The notes beneath the pieces are model-generated. The model was not told where the DNA came from. It saw only the letters and a list, made by a program, of their open reading frames with translations, and did not search any database. The position numbers and the translations under genes are program-made. From Cycas panzhihuaensis (taxonomy: Eukaryota > Cycadophyta), in assembly GCA_023213395.1 (NCBI GenBank), contig CM041465.1, positions 41,609,741-41,673,740 on the forward strand: a stretch of DNA of 64,000 bases, read 5' to 3'. Below, one piece after another: positions 37,201-48,706 of the stretch. Numbering within the stretch: position 1 is the first letter of the stretch; each line of letters starts with the position of its first letter.

Positions 37201-38216
37201 AATCCTTCCATCCCCAAATCGAACCTTTAACCTTCCACAACCCACAATTTTATATGGGTAATGATCCCCAAGAAATACCTCATCTCTATCAATCCTTGTG
37301 TATTCACAAAACTAGTCCCTATGGGGAGTAACATGAAGTAAAGCACCGGAGTTAATTAACCAAGACTTAATATTTGATAACTTACCTGAGATTTCTAAAT
37401 AAACATTGCCATTAGCTTCATTGAAGGCTTTTGTTACTGTGGAAGAAGTAGCTTTAAGTGACTTTCCCTTATCAACCTTGACTCGATACTGGCTCTTCAT
37501 ATGGCTAGCCTTCTTACATCTCTAGCATACCAAAGGTCCTCTACCTAGAGATTTAGATTTTCCTCTAGATTTTGGTTCTCTGTTCCTAGGCCTTTGTTGG
37601 TCACAATCTAACCTTTGACCTCTCACCACTAATACTTCTTTTGAATAATCCTCAAAAGATTTTTACCTTATATCTTCTAATAGAAAAGCAATAACAACAT
37701 CATCAAATTTTAGGGTGGCAGTAGCTGTGTTGCTAATTATCATCATAAGATTATCCCAAGAATCAAGAAGCAAATATAATAGGGTAATACACTTGTCTTC
37801 TTCAGATATTATTACCCTAATTAAAATAAGTTAGCTTACCATAATGTTAAATGTAGTAAGATGATCTATAACTATATCTCCATCACTCATCCCGAGTGAA
37901 TGTAATTTTTTTTAAGAAATAGCTTATTAACCAGGGACTTTATCTAATACAAATCCTTTAACTTTCTCCACAAATATTTGGTCGTAGACTCTATGGCAAC
38001 ATTCAACAACACCATGTATAAAAGGCATAACCTTATCAAACTGATTGCCTTTCAATCAAGCTTCTTCCAGTCTTCATCACCCATAGTCGCAGGCTTTGTT
38101 CCTACTACAGTGATCCATTAATCCTTCTCGATGAGGATATCTTCCATCTTTAGCTTCCATAGCTTAAAGTTCTAACAATTAAACTTTTCAATCTCTATCT
38201 TTATAGTGCTTTCCAT
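34211..38216 (-). pseudogene. Cop4 gag-pol polyprotein remnant (copia)
   Basis: The start ATG at 38214-38216 (minus) opens a UBN2-type gag with F-K-L-W-K-L-K-M-E-D. The knuckle near 37490-37530 (C-K-K-A-S-H) has lost its last Cys to Tyr. The protease motif is WLINSGALLHV near 37330-37360, with Asp changed to Asn. Pre-integrase and integrase core occupy 36490-36933 (LWHQRLGHI and SLGGSKYF; N in place of active-site Asp residues). RT lies near 34900-35700 with LYIDD near 35225, and RNase H at about 34211-34800. Stops are numerous, mainly at Gln and Trp codons. Confidence 0.88.
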
Positions 38217-38288
38217 GATCTTTGTACTCAAGTTTACCACACAAGGCTTCCACTTACCAAATGGCCTTCCACAGAACTAAAACCCTTA

Positions 38289-38300
38289 GCTTTGAAACCA
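38289..38300 (-). other. Cop4 primer binding site
   Basis: TGGTTTCAAAGC on the minus strand, two bases after the 5' LTR end. It differs from TGGTATCAGAGC at two positions. Confidence 0.78.
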
Positions 38301-38302
38301 AA

Positions 38303-38798
38303 TGAAGAGAAAATATAACTATAGAAGCAATGTGGTAATAGAACTCTAAACCATGCAAAGAATAAATAACATAAATAAATCAAGCACTCAATAAAGAATA
38401 TGAGGAGATTCAGGTCTAAGCATAGACCTTTTATTAATCTAAGCAACAACTAAAGAATTATAGAGATGAATGAACCCTAACTCTTCTCCTCGACTCATCC
38501 ATAACCATATCATATTATATGTGCCATTACATAAGAATATATAGACACAACATTACAAGATACTGCCTTGCAATTTTATAATACAATGGGCATAAACCAT
38601 AGGTTGACAAAAGACTCCCATAAGAAATCTAAAAAGTTTTCTTGGGGGCTCCTGCCACTAAACCTTCGCTTGGGGGGCCACTGGCCCTTCAAACCCCTAG
38701 CCAAGGGCCCTACAATAGGCCCTTATTCCCTGACAAAGAGGCTTGGGTATAACATCTATACCCATGTAACACTTACAAAGTATTCAACATATCTAACA
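38303..38798 (-). repeat. Cop4 5' LTR (496 bp)
   Basis: Partner of 33711-34199, followed by TSD CATCC at 38799-38803. It contains the G-run segment at 38642-38752 on the sense strand. Confidence 0.94.
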
Positions 38799-40263
38799 CA
38801 TCCAAGAGGATATAGTTTTGGATGTGCATACATTTTTAATCCTAGCTTATTCACCAATGCCTTTGAGATTATGTTCTTTTGGCTACCTCCATCAAAGATG
38901 GTATCAACTATGCTTTGCTTCACTTAGATTCTCACTATAAATATCTCCTCTCTAATCTATAGATCAACTTGTTGATGGCTATTATTAGGCTTAGGATTGG
39001 CCATGAGCATCATCTTCTCATTGGTTCCTTTAGTGTTGTAAATGTCTTCATCTCCAATAGAGTTAAGTAAAGTTTTACCTTTAGCTTTAGATTTACCTTC
39101 AACTTTGGCTTTACCTTTTCCCTTATTCTTGGGTCACTTCTTTGGATGTAAGAACCAACAATCTTCTATGCTATGACTCTCTCATTTACAATGCATATAA
39201 AAGACTTTTATTTAAGTGGTATTGGCTTACTTCTTCTTACCAAAACCCCCAATCGATTGCTATCTAACCTTTCCTAGAAACTTCTTTCCTTAGATAAGTT
39301 TATTGGTACCTTCTTGAGGTGCAAATATTTTTATCTCTATATACACCTTCTTGCTCCTCTTATTTATGGCAATCACTTTCTTATTGGCTTTATTAAGAGA
39401 TTTAACTTCAAACAATTAAAGTTCTTATTGAATATGTAGGTGTAACCTACCAATATATTTTAGCATTATGTCTTTACCAAGTAAAGAGATTCCCAACATA
39501 ATAGCTTACTTCTAAAATTATATTGTGTATTCTTGGATATTTTGGCCTCTTTCTTATGAATAATATTGCCACTTAATCCTCTACTACTCTTCATACCTAA
39601 TAGGGTAGAATTACTTCTTTATGAGGGGCTTTAAATTACTGCCATGTGATTTCAGCCACATTATAGGATTTGAGGTATGCATTCCACCAAACTAATATAT
39701 GTTTAGATAATTTGAACCTAGAAAAAGTGATTTTTTGTTGGTTTTTATACCCATAAATTAAAAAATATATTTTTAGTTGGTCTAACTAATCATCTAACTT
39801 TTCAGCATCTAAGGTTCTATCATAGATGGGCAATTCAAGTTTTACTTCTATCTTGAATCGATGAACTGCTATTAATAGATTGTCATCTTTATCTTCTTCA
39901 TCTTGTTAGTCTTCTATAGGTTCTTCACTTGTCTCTTTATTTACTAGTTCATCTTTTTCCTTCTTCTTGCCTTTAGTTGCTAAAGAAGATGCACCTTATT
40001 GAGAAACTAGTTGTGCTACAAGCTAAGTTAACCTGTCGAGGTTTTGATCCATCTTTATAAACCTTTTCTCCATATTTTACTCTAGTTTATCCATCTTCCT
40101 TCACTATATATACTCTTTCTCAAGCAATTTAGTTAAAGGCTCTTCAATCAACTGGATTTGAAACCTAGTTTTCATAAAATCTTTTCTCACAATAAAATAA
40201 AGAGGTTTTTTCTCTCTTTCTCTTAAAAAATCCCTAAATTCCCAAAGGTTTTTAAAAAACTGA
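38799..40263 (-). pseudogene. Gyp1 gag and protease remnant (gypsy)
   Basis: Read on the minus strand from about 40250. A long charged N-terminal part is followed by the retrotransposon gag domain near 39600-39880 (L-P-I-Y-D-R, then W-W-N-A-Y). A former CCHC region lies near 39130-39200. The protease begins near 38900 with I-F-D-G-G-S in place of D-S-G-A/S, followed by N-I-I-S-K-A-L-V-N-K-L-G-L. The frame ends at H-P-K-L-Y-P-L-G exactly where Cop4 is inserted and continues at 33710 with W-L-Q-K-D. Stops are frequent. Confidence 0.83.
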
Positions 40264-40275
40264 GCTTTGATACCA
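40264..40275 (-). other. Gyp1 primer binding site
   Basis: TGGTATCAAAGC on the minus strand, six bases after the 5' LTR end. It has one G>A change from the tRNA-Met site. Confidence 0.8.
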
Positions 40276-40954
40276 AAAATATGGATCTAAATTTGAATGA
40301 AAAAATGAAAAATTAGTCTAATTAAAATAAATTCAAGAATAATATATAATATCATACATTATATCTAAAAATATTTTATTTTACTTACAAAATTCTATTA
40401 TTTTTTCATTCTACTAAGCATATATAGGACTGCTATAGTAATTTAGGAGTAGAGAAATGTGTGTTGGGTATATTTTAGGCTACTGTGTACTCTCTAGTAT
40501 GTTTTCCAATGATCAAAGTGTGAAGACTTGGCTATTATTTAGCTATGAACCCTCTTTGGAGAAGTATTTCTACCTAGGCATCCTCCTTGGATTGCTACAA
40601 CTATTTTTTCTCCTTTACTTAATACATCTAAGACTTCTTAGATTCTCTAATGCTATATCTATAATTGTTGGGTATTATTCTCTATATTTAGGATAAATCT
40701 TGGTAGTTTTTTAACCCTACCATGTATGTTTCTTTTTTGAAAAATTATTTTTTTATTTTATTTTCCAACCTACTTTTTGATCAACTTAAAACTAATTAAA
40801 ACCAGATTAAATATATAGTTTCTTGATTCTATTAAGGAGAGGACACTTGTATGAACATCCTCCTAAATTTTCATTTCAAATGAAATCTTTTTCCTTTGTT
40901 AAAACTCATTTTTCCATGAAGTTGTTATTTTTGGGTCACACCAATGATGGGACT

Positions 40955-41114
40955 GCTTGCACTAACTACTGGTCTGGCCATACCTAAGGTAGGTATGGCC
41001 ACACTAACTGCTAGTATGGTTGCACTAATTACTAGTCTGGTCATATTAACTATTGGATTGGTCACACTAACTACTAAACTGGTTGTACCGACTATTAGAC
41101 AAGTTGTACTAAAA
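40955..41114 (-). repeat. 21-bp tandem repeats in Gyp1 U3 (right LTR)
   Basis: About seven and a half units with the same 21-bp period and core (GCACTAACTACTAGTCTG) as 30156-30336. Presence in both LTRs shows the array was in the element when it inserted. Confidence 0.85.
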
Positions 41115-41193
41115 TGTAGTTTTTCCAATTTTTAAGACTCTAAGTAACATTTTTTCATCAAATGAAGGTTGAAAACATGAAAATAAATATTAC

Positions 41194-41429
41194 TGTAGGA
41201 ATCTACAACTCAAACAACCAGCGAAAACTCTAGGATCAAAAACGGTATTGTGAGATACCTGTCATTCTATATTCACAACAATACAAAGTACAATATATTT
41301 AAATACTTATAAATTTATGAGTAAACAATTATTTGTGAGTTAACCATTAACAATTGGCATATGTATTATAAGTCATAACCATTCTAAGCTGATCACTAGC
41401 AAATGTGCATTATAAATTATTTTCTAACA
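41194..41429 (-). repeat. Cop5 3' LTR (236 bp)
   Basis: Partner of 47126-47361 with identical ends and length. The preceding tract on the sense strand is GCATTATGGGGGAG (41430-41443). Confidence 0.96.
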
Positions 41430-44400
41430 CTCCCCCATAATGCATATTTGGGAAGACTCCCAAGTCTTCCTTAAGTTTGTAATGCTTGCACCTTGATAAT
41501 GCCTTTGTAAATATATCAACAATTTGATCTTTTGTTCTGCAATGTACAAGTTCAATCTGACCTTCTTAAACTAGCTCTCAAATGCAGTGGTGTTTAATCT
41601 CGATATGATTTGTTCTTGCATGTAAGACTAGATTTTTTTACAATTATATTGTACTTTGATTATTGTAGTGAATTACCGTAGGATCACTTTTCCTTTGATG
41701 TAGATCTTCAAGTAGTCTTCTAATCCAAATAGCTTCTCAACTTGTTGCTTCAGCTGCCTTGTATTCTGCTTCTATTATGGATAATGACACAGTGGGTTAT
41801 TTCTTTGTATTCCAAGATATTACTACCAAACCAATGTTGAAGACATAACTTGTGATAGATTTCCTATCTTCTATATCATTAGCCCAATCTGCATCAGAAT
41901 AGCCAACCAAGCTACATTTGTTTGAAGAGTTATAAAAGAGATCATAAGCAATTGTTACCTTAATGTGTCTAAGAATTCTCTTGGTAGCATTCCAGTGTTC
42001 CTACTTAGGATTTTCCATGAACCTTGAAGTTAGGTTGATAGCATATGTTATATTAGGTCTTGTATTAGTAAGATACATGAGGTTTCCAATTAATTAACAA
42101 TATAGAGTGGGGTCAACTAATGTAGATTCTTCATGCTTACTTAGCTTTAATCCAACTTCAATGGGAGTGGCACTAGAATTATAATTTCTCATGTTAAATT
42201 TCCTCAAGATATCCATAGCATATTTACTTTGAGACATATATATTCCATTGTTATCATGCCATACTTTAATTCCAAGAAAATAATGTAATTGTCCTAAGTT
42301 CTTCATCTTGAATTGAGAATTCATATCTCTTTTGAATTCTTGAAGTAACTCATCATTGTTACCAATGTAAATTAAATCATCAACATACACTACAACAATC
42401 AAAATAGAGTCCTTGGAGGTCTTTATGTAAAGATTTGAATCTGAATTACTTCTTTAAAAACCTTTATCCTGAAGATATTTATCAATCTTTGCATACCAAG
42501 CTCTTAGTGCTTGTTTTAATCCATATAGAGCCTTTTTAAGTTTATACACCAAGTGTTCATGTCTCTTAACTTCAAAACATTGAGGTTAAGAGACATACAT
42601 TTCTTCATCAACATAACCATTGAGAAAAATTGATTTTACATCCATCTGATAGAACTTCCAACCAAGATGAGCAGCAAGAGATAAGATACACCTAATGGTA
42701 GTCATCTTAGTAACTGGAGCAAAGGTTTCTTTATAATCTATACCTTCTTGTTGAGCATAGCCCTTTGCAACCAGTCTTACCTTATATTTGTCAATAATAC
42801 CATTAGCTTTATACTTAGTCTTATATATCCATTTGGATCTAATGACATTCATACTTGGTGGTAATTCAACCAAATCCCATGTTTTATTCTGATTTATGGC
42901 ATCGAGTTATGCTTCCATTGCTTGACTCCATTCATTACTTTTTGTAGCTTCCTCAAAAGTTTAAGGTTCATATTTCTGCATCACTTGAGACATTAAGGCA
43001 TAGTTTACCTTAGCTTTTGATCTTATGAATCTTTTGTTAAAGTCAATATCTAGAATATTTTTAGGATTATGACTTCTTATAAGCCATTTTGGATCATGTT
43101 CCTGTTGTTGATTTGAGCTTGAATCTTCAATCGAATTTGTATTTGTCTTCCTTTCTGAGGTTCCAATTTCAATCAAAATTTCCTTACCTTTGTCATTCTC
43201 ACTCTTATATTCATCATGTTCATAAAAAATAACATCTCTTCTCATAAAGAAATCCTTTGCAATTGGATCATAAAGTCTATAATCCTTTTGCTTACCTGAA
43301 TAGCCTATAAAGATACACTTAATGCTTTTTCTTTCCAATTTTGTTCTTTTCTGATCAGGAATATGGGCATAAGCAACACAACCAAACACTCTTAAATTGC
43401 TTACATTAGGCCTCTTACCTATCCATGCTTCCTCTAGAGTCACATCCTTCAATGCCTTGGTTGGACTTCTATTTAGTAGATATATAGCAGTATTTATTGC
43501 TTCACCCCAAAAGAAGTCAATTAACCTTTTTTCTTTTAGCATGCATCTTGCCATTTCTGTAATGGTCCTTATTTTCCTTTCAGCTACACCATTTTATTGG
43601 AGAGTATAAGGAGTTGTAAATTATCTCCTTATTTTGAATTTGCTGTAAAAATCTGTAAAGTCATTAGAGATAAATTCTCCCCTATTCTCTGAATGAAGAA
43701 TTTTTATTTTGAATCCACTTTATCTTTTAGACATAGCTTTGAACTCTACAAATTTCAAGAATGTTTCTTATTTTTCCTTAAGGAAGTAAACCCAAATCTT
43801 TCTTGTGAAATCATCAACCAAAATCATAAAGTATCTTGCTTTTCCATGTGACACATTCTTCATGGGCCCACATAAATCAATATGAACTAATTCCAATGGA
43901 GCTTGAGATTGAAAACTAGATTCAAAAATACTATTTCTATGATGTTTTCCAAAAATACATCCTTCATATACATCATTGTTACCTTGAATAAAAGTGAGAC
44001 CATTAACCATTCCATTCTTTCTCAGGTTGATAAGGTTACCATAGTTTAAATGTATATAATAAAGATGCCATAGAATACTATCATTATTAACTGATGCATT
44101 CAAAGTAACATTTTGAGGACATAGAGCTAATTTGAATAATCTATCTTCTGTCTTTTCTCCTTTAGCAACTAAAGAAAAATTTCTTTTCTTATCATAGATC
44201 TTACATTCACCATCATCAAATACTAACTTGTATATTTGTTCCATCATTTGGCCAAGTGACAATAGATTTTTCTTTCATCCTGGAACAAGTAAAACATTGT
44301 GAATATCCTTGTTTTCTCTGTCATCTATTTTAATGGAGATAGTTCCCCTTCCTTGAACTTCTTCTATATTGTCATCTCCAAATATAACTTTCCCTTTCTG

Positions 44401-45539
44401 ATCCTTATCAATTTTTAAAAAAGATTCAGTATTATAAGTCATATATGCTAAGCATCTGGAGTCAATAAACCATTCATCATTTGTCAAGGAATTTGCCATT
44501 AAACTAGTATAGAATAAACTCTCACCTTTAGAAGAATTATCTTGGGTATCTATAATTATGTTTACTAAATAACAATTTCTAGACAAATGTCCAAATCTCC
44601 CACATCAATTGCATTGAGGACCATAACCCCTGCCTCTTCCTTAAGATGCACCTCTACCTATAGGTGAAGAATTCCAACTTGATCCTGTAGAGTTTTAGCC
44701 TCTTGATTGACTTGGCCCTATAGGATTCCATCCTCTTCCTTGATTTATACCTGATGAATTCTAGCTTCTTCCTTGATTGGATCCTCTTGATCTTCCTCTT
44801 AAGAACTAATAATTTTGTTGTAAATTTGCTTCTTGAGATCGATTCAACTCTAGGTTTTGTTTAGCATTCTCCTTAAGTTAGAAGTTAATGCAAAGGCTTG
44901 ATCTAAATCTTCATTTGTAGCCTTGCTTTTACATTTCTCTTCCACATTGAGTAATATAGACAACAATTGATCAACCTTTAAGGTAGAAAAGTCCTTAGTT
45001 ACTTCAATGGTAGTTGCTATATTTTCAAATTTATTGATTTCACTTACACTTCTCAATATTTTTTCAACCATTCTTTGTTCAGAAATTTGTTCTCCTAAAT
45101 ATACCATTTGATTAACAAGATCTTGCATCTTAGTGATGAATTCATTAATTGAATCTGTAGGCATCATCCTCAAATTTTCGTAGTTTAATCTTAGATTCTA
45201 AAGTCTTTGAGATATAGCCCCTTCATAGCCAGTCCTTAAAATATTCCATGCTTCATGGGAGGTAGAGGCACCATATATACAAGGGAATATTTACCCATCT
45301 ACGAATATATATATGAGTGAAAGTGCATCACTATTCTTCTTTAAAAGTTCTTCCTTTTCTAACTCTTAATCAGGTGTCAATTTTATATTAGGCAAAGTTG
45401 GTTGAGGTAAAGTGAGGCCCCAAGAAACAATATTCTATAAACCCTTTGATTGCAAAACAACTTGAATTTGTCTTGACCATGGAAGATAGTCAAATCCATT
45501 GAATTTTGGTAGAGATTGATCAATTTGAAATTCTACCAT
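41430..45539 (-). pseudogene. Cop5 gag-pol polyprotein remnant (copia), best preserved
   Basis: The ATG at 45537-45539 (minus) starts a gag of UBN2 type (F-N-G-F-D-Y-L-P-W-S-R), with a long frame at 44850-45173. The CCHC knuckle near 44590-44625 (C-N-stop-C-G-R-F-G-H-L-S-R-N-C) keeps all four ligands but has a stop between the first two Cys. The protease shows WFIDSRC near 44460, with Gly of D-S-G changed to Arg. Pre-integrase and integrase core fill 43768-44262 (HIDLCGPM, LVDDFTRK), and the integrase C-terminal part 42961-43554. RT is in 42586-42873 and 42094-42402 with an intact VYVDD. RNase H follows to about 41430. Interrupting stops and shifts are comparatively few. Confidence 0.92.
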
Positions 45540-47113
45540 TGTCTCTACTTCCTAGGCCCTAATAAGGTGGATAATAACCCTACTAAAGAGAAAATATTAG
45601 ATCGTTGGGGACACAATTTCAATCACTAAGATAAATATCAAAAATGACTCATACCAGATTTTAAAACACATACGAGATTAATAATACCCACCAAACAAAA
45701 TTCTCAATCAAATGAAATATTTTAAGGAAAACACTTAAGACAACCAATTACGAATGATCTTGAACCATGTCAAGTGAAACTATTTAAAATAAATCAAAAT
45801 GAATAAATTAAAGTGGACTTTACCTAAATAAAGACTTAGAATAGTTCAAATAATTAATCAACAAATAGAATGGTGATAGTGAAGATTAGAGTAGTTGAAA
45901 ATAGTCAACCAAAAGAAAGGATATAAGGTTAGATTACAGAAATGTATTACAAAATAAGCTATAGTGAACACATAGGCAATGAAAGTGCACTATGTGCAAG
46001 ACGGAATGTGATTAACAACTGGTGTTTTTAGTTTCTTTTATATGTTTTAGTGAGACGATTTATAAAAGGAACATAATATATGAAAATCACTCGCTTAATG
46101 CATAGCATGGTAAGTCGTGAATGTAACTTGCATGTATCATGAGTAGTGCATATGTTGTTATAGATTATGCTATTGCAAGGTTTAATTAAATCTCTGAAGG
46201 GGCAGCACAAGGTGGGGAAAAGTAGAGACTATGGTTCGAGGGTGACAGATGTGTCTATGGCAAGGTTGGGATTATGTTTCTGTAGTAAGGAGTACACATG
46301 CACATAAGTGTAATTAACATAATGTGATGGTTATAACCTTCGTCTATTAGTGCATGGCCATATGTTTGGGAATAGTGTAAGCTACGTGATCTGGTCACTA
46401 TGTATAATGGTAGTGGATCAATGGAGATTCTGTAGACACAAAAAACCTTAACGCAAGGTTGAAACACAAAACATACAATGCATAGAGATAGAGATATACA
46501 TCATGCATAGGCTACGGTGATATACATTGAACGTATGTGGAAAGGACAAAGGCGTACCACACACAAGCGATTGAGGCTGAAACGCACCACACTTAGATGA
46601 TATAGGGACGAAGATAAACAACTATTTAGGGCAGAATGGTAGTTATGAATGTAAATACAAAGATCTAGATGAAATGCAACCATAATCTCATGCAGATAGA
46701 ATGCATAACAATGCAATAATTGCAAGTGGAAAGATTAACAGACTAAAGAGAGGGGTGTATACACAATTAAATGGAGGCAAGAGATTAATGTAAATAGGTA
46801 GAGCCAGAAAATTAATCCAACTGATGGAGAAGAAATATACCCAAGAAGTATTATCATTCAAGCTTAGATTTGTCAGATCATAAAGGAAATAGATAACTCA
46901 ATATCACTACTGAACAGATTACAAATAAATCTGCATAAAGAAAGATACAAGATAAAATAAAATATGAAATAAAAGTAAAATACCTTTATTGGGAAGAAGC
47001 AGAGAAGTGATGGTAGTATCGATTATACTCAATCAAAATTTGATTTGATGACCATGACTTCCTTGATCAAATTATGAATATGTCACCGTAGATGGAAGAA
47101 TTCTTCAAACCTC
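45540..47113 (-). other. Cop5 leader, about 1.6 kb, no coding recognised
   Basis: The stretch lies between the primer binding site and the gag ATG. Short frames on both strands (for example 46255-46467 and 46501-46725) have no family features. A long leader fits packaging or translational control elements in some copia families, but no specific signal is identified. Confidence 0.55.
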
Positions 47114-47125
47114 ACTCTAATACCA
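47114..47125 (-). other. Cop5 primer binding site
   Basis: TGGTATTAGAGT on the minus strand directly abuts the 5' LTR. Both differences from TGGTATCAGAGC are C>T. Confidence 0.85.
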
Positions 47126-47361
47126 TGTAGGAATCTGTAACTCAAACAACCAACGAAAACTCTAGGATCGAAAATAGTATCATGAGATACCTTTCATTCT
47201 ATATTCACAATAATACAAAGTACAATATATTTAAATACTCATAAATTCATGAGTAAACAATTATTTGTGAGCTGACCATTAACAACTGGTATATGTATTA
47301 CAAATCATAACCATTCTAATCCAACCACTAGTAAATATGCATTATAAATTATTTTCTAACA
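47126..47361 (-). repeat. Cop5 5' LTR (236 bp)
   Basis: Partner of 41194-41429, followed by TSD ATTAC (47362-47366). Confidence 0.96.
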
Positions 47362-47427
47362 ATTACTAGATGCTTTTATACTCATTTTTTAATAGTATTT
47401 TAGATTAATAGATCTGAAATTAGATTA

Positions 47428-48358
47428 TACCATATCTCAAATCTTCACATAGGGGATTTGAAAACTAAGCTTGAGTGAGTTGTAATGGTGGACTGATGGA
47501 AGTGTGGTGACATCTACTCATAATAATGGCTATTCATCAAAATCTTCATAGTGTGATACAAAGTTGTTATCGCTTGGGTGAAGACCAAAATATTTAAAGA
47601 TGATGGAATCACTCAAAGATATTGCTATCCCAGTTATTACTAAGCTTCACAACAGTGTAAATAAAGCTATTTCTTCACATGCATGGGGGTGACTATATAA
47701 TCAGGTATATAGAGGAGGTTAGCCTATAAATAGACCATAGATAGGTAGGTCACATTAAAGGCATATAAAAGAGCTAAGTAGTGATAATGAGAATGTACCT
47801 ATCTACCCAATATTAGGGTTTGAGGAGTCATCAATAAACAAAAGAGGCTTAATCGATTCTAGACATAAATATAGTAGGTTCTCTAATCAAATAGGACTTG
47901 CATGTACTTAGACATAGCTAAACACTACTTATCATCTCAGACTAGACACAAACATAGAAGCTACTTATACTTAATACAAATAGGATACTTTAGCATGTAT
48001 GCACATGGAATATAGATAAATGATGGACAATATGATTTTCTCCATAGAAAATGATAAAATATTGATGATAGGAGGTGTAGAGCACCAAGTTTATATCGAT
48101 CATTGTAGATATTTAATATTTACCTATTGACCATAACTACTATAGGATGATTATGGCATTAATATAAGATCAAAGTAGATGTGACAAACCCTTTTATGGT
48201 GATCTAAACACAAAATAATAACAATTCTATTTGTAGAGCAAATACCTCTCTAATAGTTTATCTCATTGTTTAAAGATAAATAAATTTTAATGAAACTAAG
48301 AAAGCTAACACCTACAATAAGCAAGGAGGAAGGGGAAAAAAAAATTGTCCTTGCCCTA
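47428..48358 (-). other. LarA internal sequence, 5' part
   Basis: This lies between the Gyp1 5' LTR and the LarA primer binding site. A gag would be expected near here in an autonomous element. None is visible. Confidence 0.5.
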
Positions 48359-48370
48359 GCTTTGATACCA
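48359..48370 (-). other. LarA primer binding site
   Basis: TGGTATCAAAGC on the minus strand, two bases from the 5' LTR, with one G>A change from the tRNA-Met site. Confidence 0.78.
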
Positions 48371-48372
48371 CT

Positions 48373-48706
48373 TATTACAAGCTAACCCTTATAACCATGA
48401 TAATATGAGATCAAAGAGAAAGAATAACAAGAGATAGAGGTGAATGGAGTGGAGGGTAGAGATGGAGAGCACCAAATAAGAACTATAAGGGGACCGAAGC
48501 AAACCTAATAGGATTATATTTATAAATATATCAATATCCCTTGCATAATATAGGGGTGTCATATTTATAAGAGGACCACCCCATTATTATATTACTCTAC
48601 CATTAGGCTACCCAATCCTACCTTTATAATATTATTAAATACTCTTGCCTTATACTCCTTAACCCTTAACTTTTTAACCTATTATATATGGTATAGGTTC
48701 ATTATA
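48373..48706 (-). repeat. LarA 5' LTR (334 bp)
   Basis: Partner of 25446-25778. The ends have decayed to TA...TATA on the + strand. Confidence 0.8.

Larger units (their letters stand above)
33711..38798 (-). mobile_element. Cop4: complete copia inserted in Gyp1 protease-RT region
   Basis: The LTRs are 33711-34199 (489 bp) and 38303-38798 (496 bp), starting TGAAGAGAAAATATAAC and ending CATATCTAACA. The target duplication CATCC is exact (33706-33710 and 38799-38803). A primer site (38289-38300) and purine tract (34200-34210) show minus orientation. Removing it restores the Gyp1 reading frame across the join. The LTRs are about 90% identical by eye, higher in the first half. Confidence 0.95.
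41194..47361 (-). mobile_element. Cop5: complete copia inserted in Gyp1 5' LTR
   Basis: Two 236-bp LTRs (41194-41429 and 47126-47361) run TGTAGGAATC...TTTTCTAACA, and the target duplication ATTAC is exact (41189-41193 and 47362-47366). A primer binding site abuts the 5' LTR and a G-rich tract precedes the 3' LTR. About 24 of 236 LTR positions differ by eye (about 90% identity). It keeps the longest copia frames of the window. Confidence 0.96.
29323..47427 (-). mobile_element. Gyp1: Ty3/gypsy element carrying two copia insertions
   Basis: The LTRs lie at 29323-30476 and 40282-47427, the second interrupted by Cop5. They start TGATCCAA and end TTGGATCA in the intact copy, a perfect eight-base terminal inverted repeat. 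The flanking bases are GACCA and TACCA (4/5). A primer binding site (40264-40275) and a purine tract (30477-30490) give minus orientation. Gag and protease lie right of Cop4 and protease end, RT, RNase H and integrase lie left of it. Integrase after RNase H is the order of the gypsy superfamily, not copia. Confidence 0.9.
40282..47427 (-). repeat. Gyp1 5' LTR, split by Cop5
   Basis: The LTR parts are 40282-41193 and 47362/47367-47427, with Cop5 between. The join matches the uninterrupted left LTR near 30405-30476 (AAAATAAATATTACTAGAT...TTTTATACTCATTTTT). The ends are TGGATCTAA and TTAGATTA, decayed from TGATCCAA and TTGGATCA. It is shorter than its partner because about 150 bp is missing near 40645. 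Confidence 0.88.
25446..48706 (-). mobile_element. LarA: non-coding LTR element hosting nested insertions
   Basis: LTR-like direct repeats lie at 25446-25778 (333 bp) and 48373-48706 (334 bp). A primer binding site (48359-48370) and purine tract (25779-25790) place it on the minus strand. Setting aside LarB (26705-28202) and Gyp1 (29323-47427), about 3 kb of its own internal sequence remains (25779-26704, 28203-29322, 47428-48372), and I recognise no gag or pol in it. It therefore resembles a large retrotransposon derivative that depends on enzymes from another element. The flanking five bases (TAGGA and TGTAG) do not match, so insertion by this element is not proven by a target duplication. 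Confidence 0.68.
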
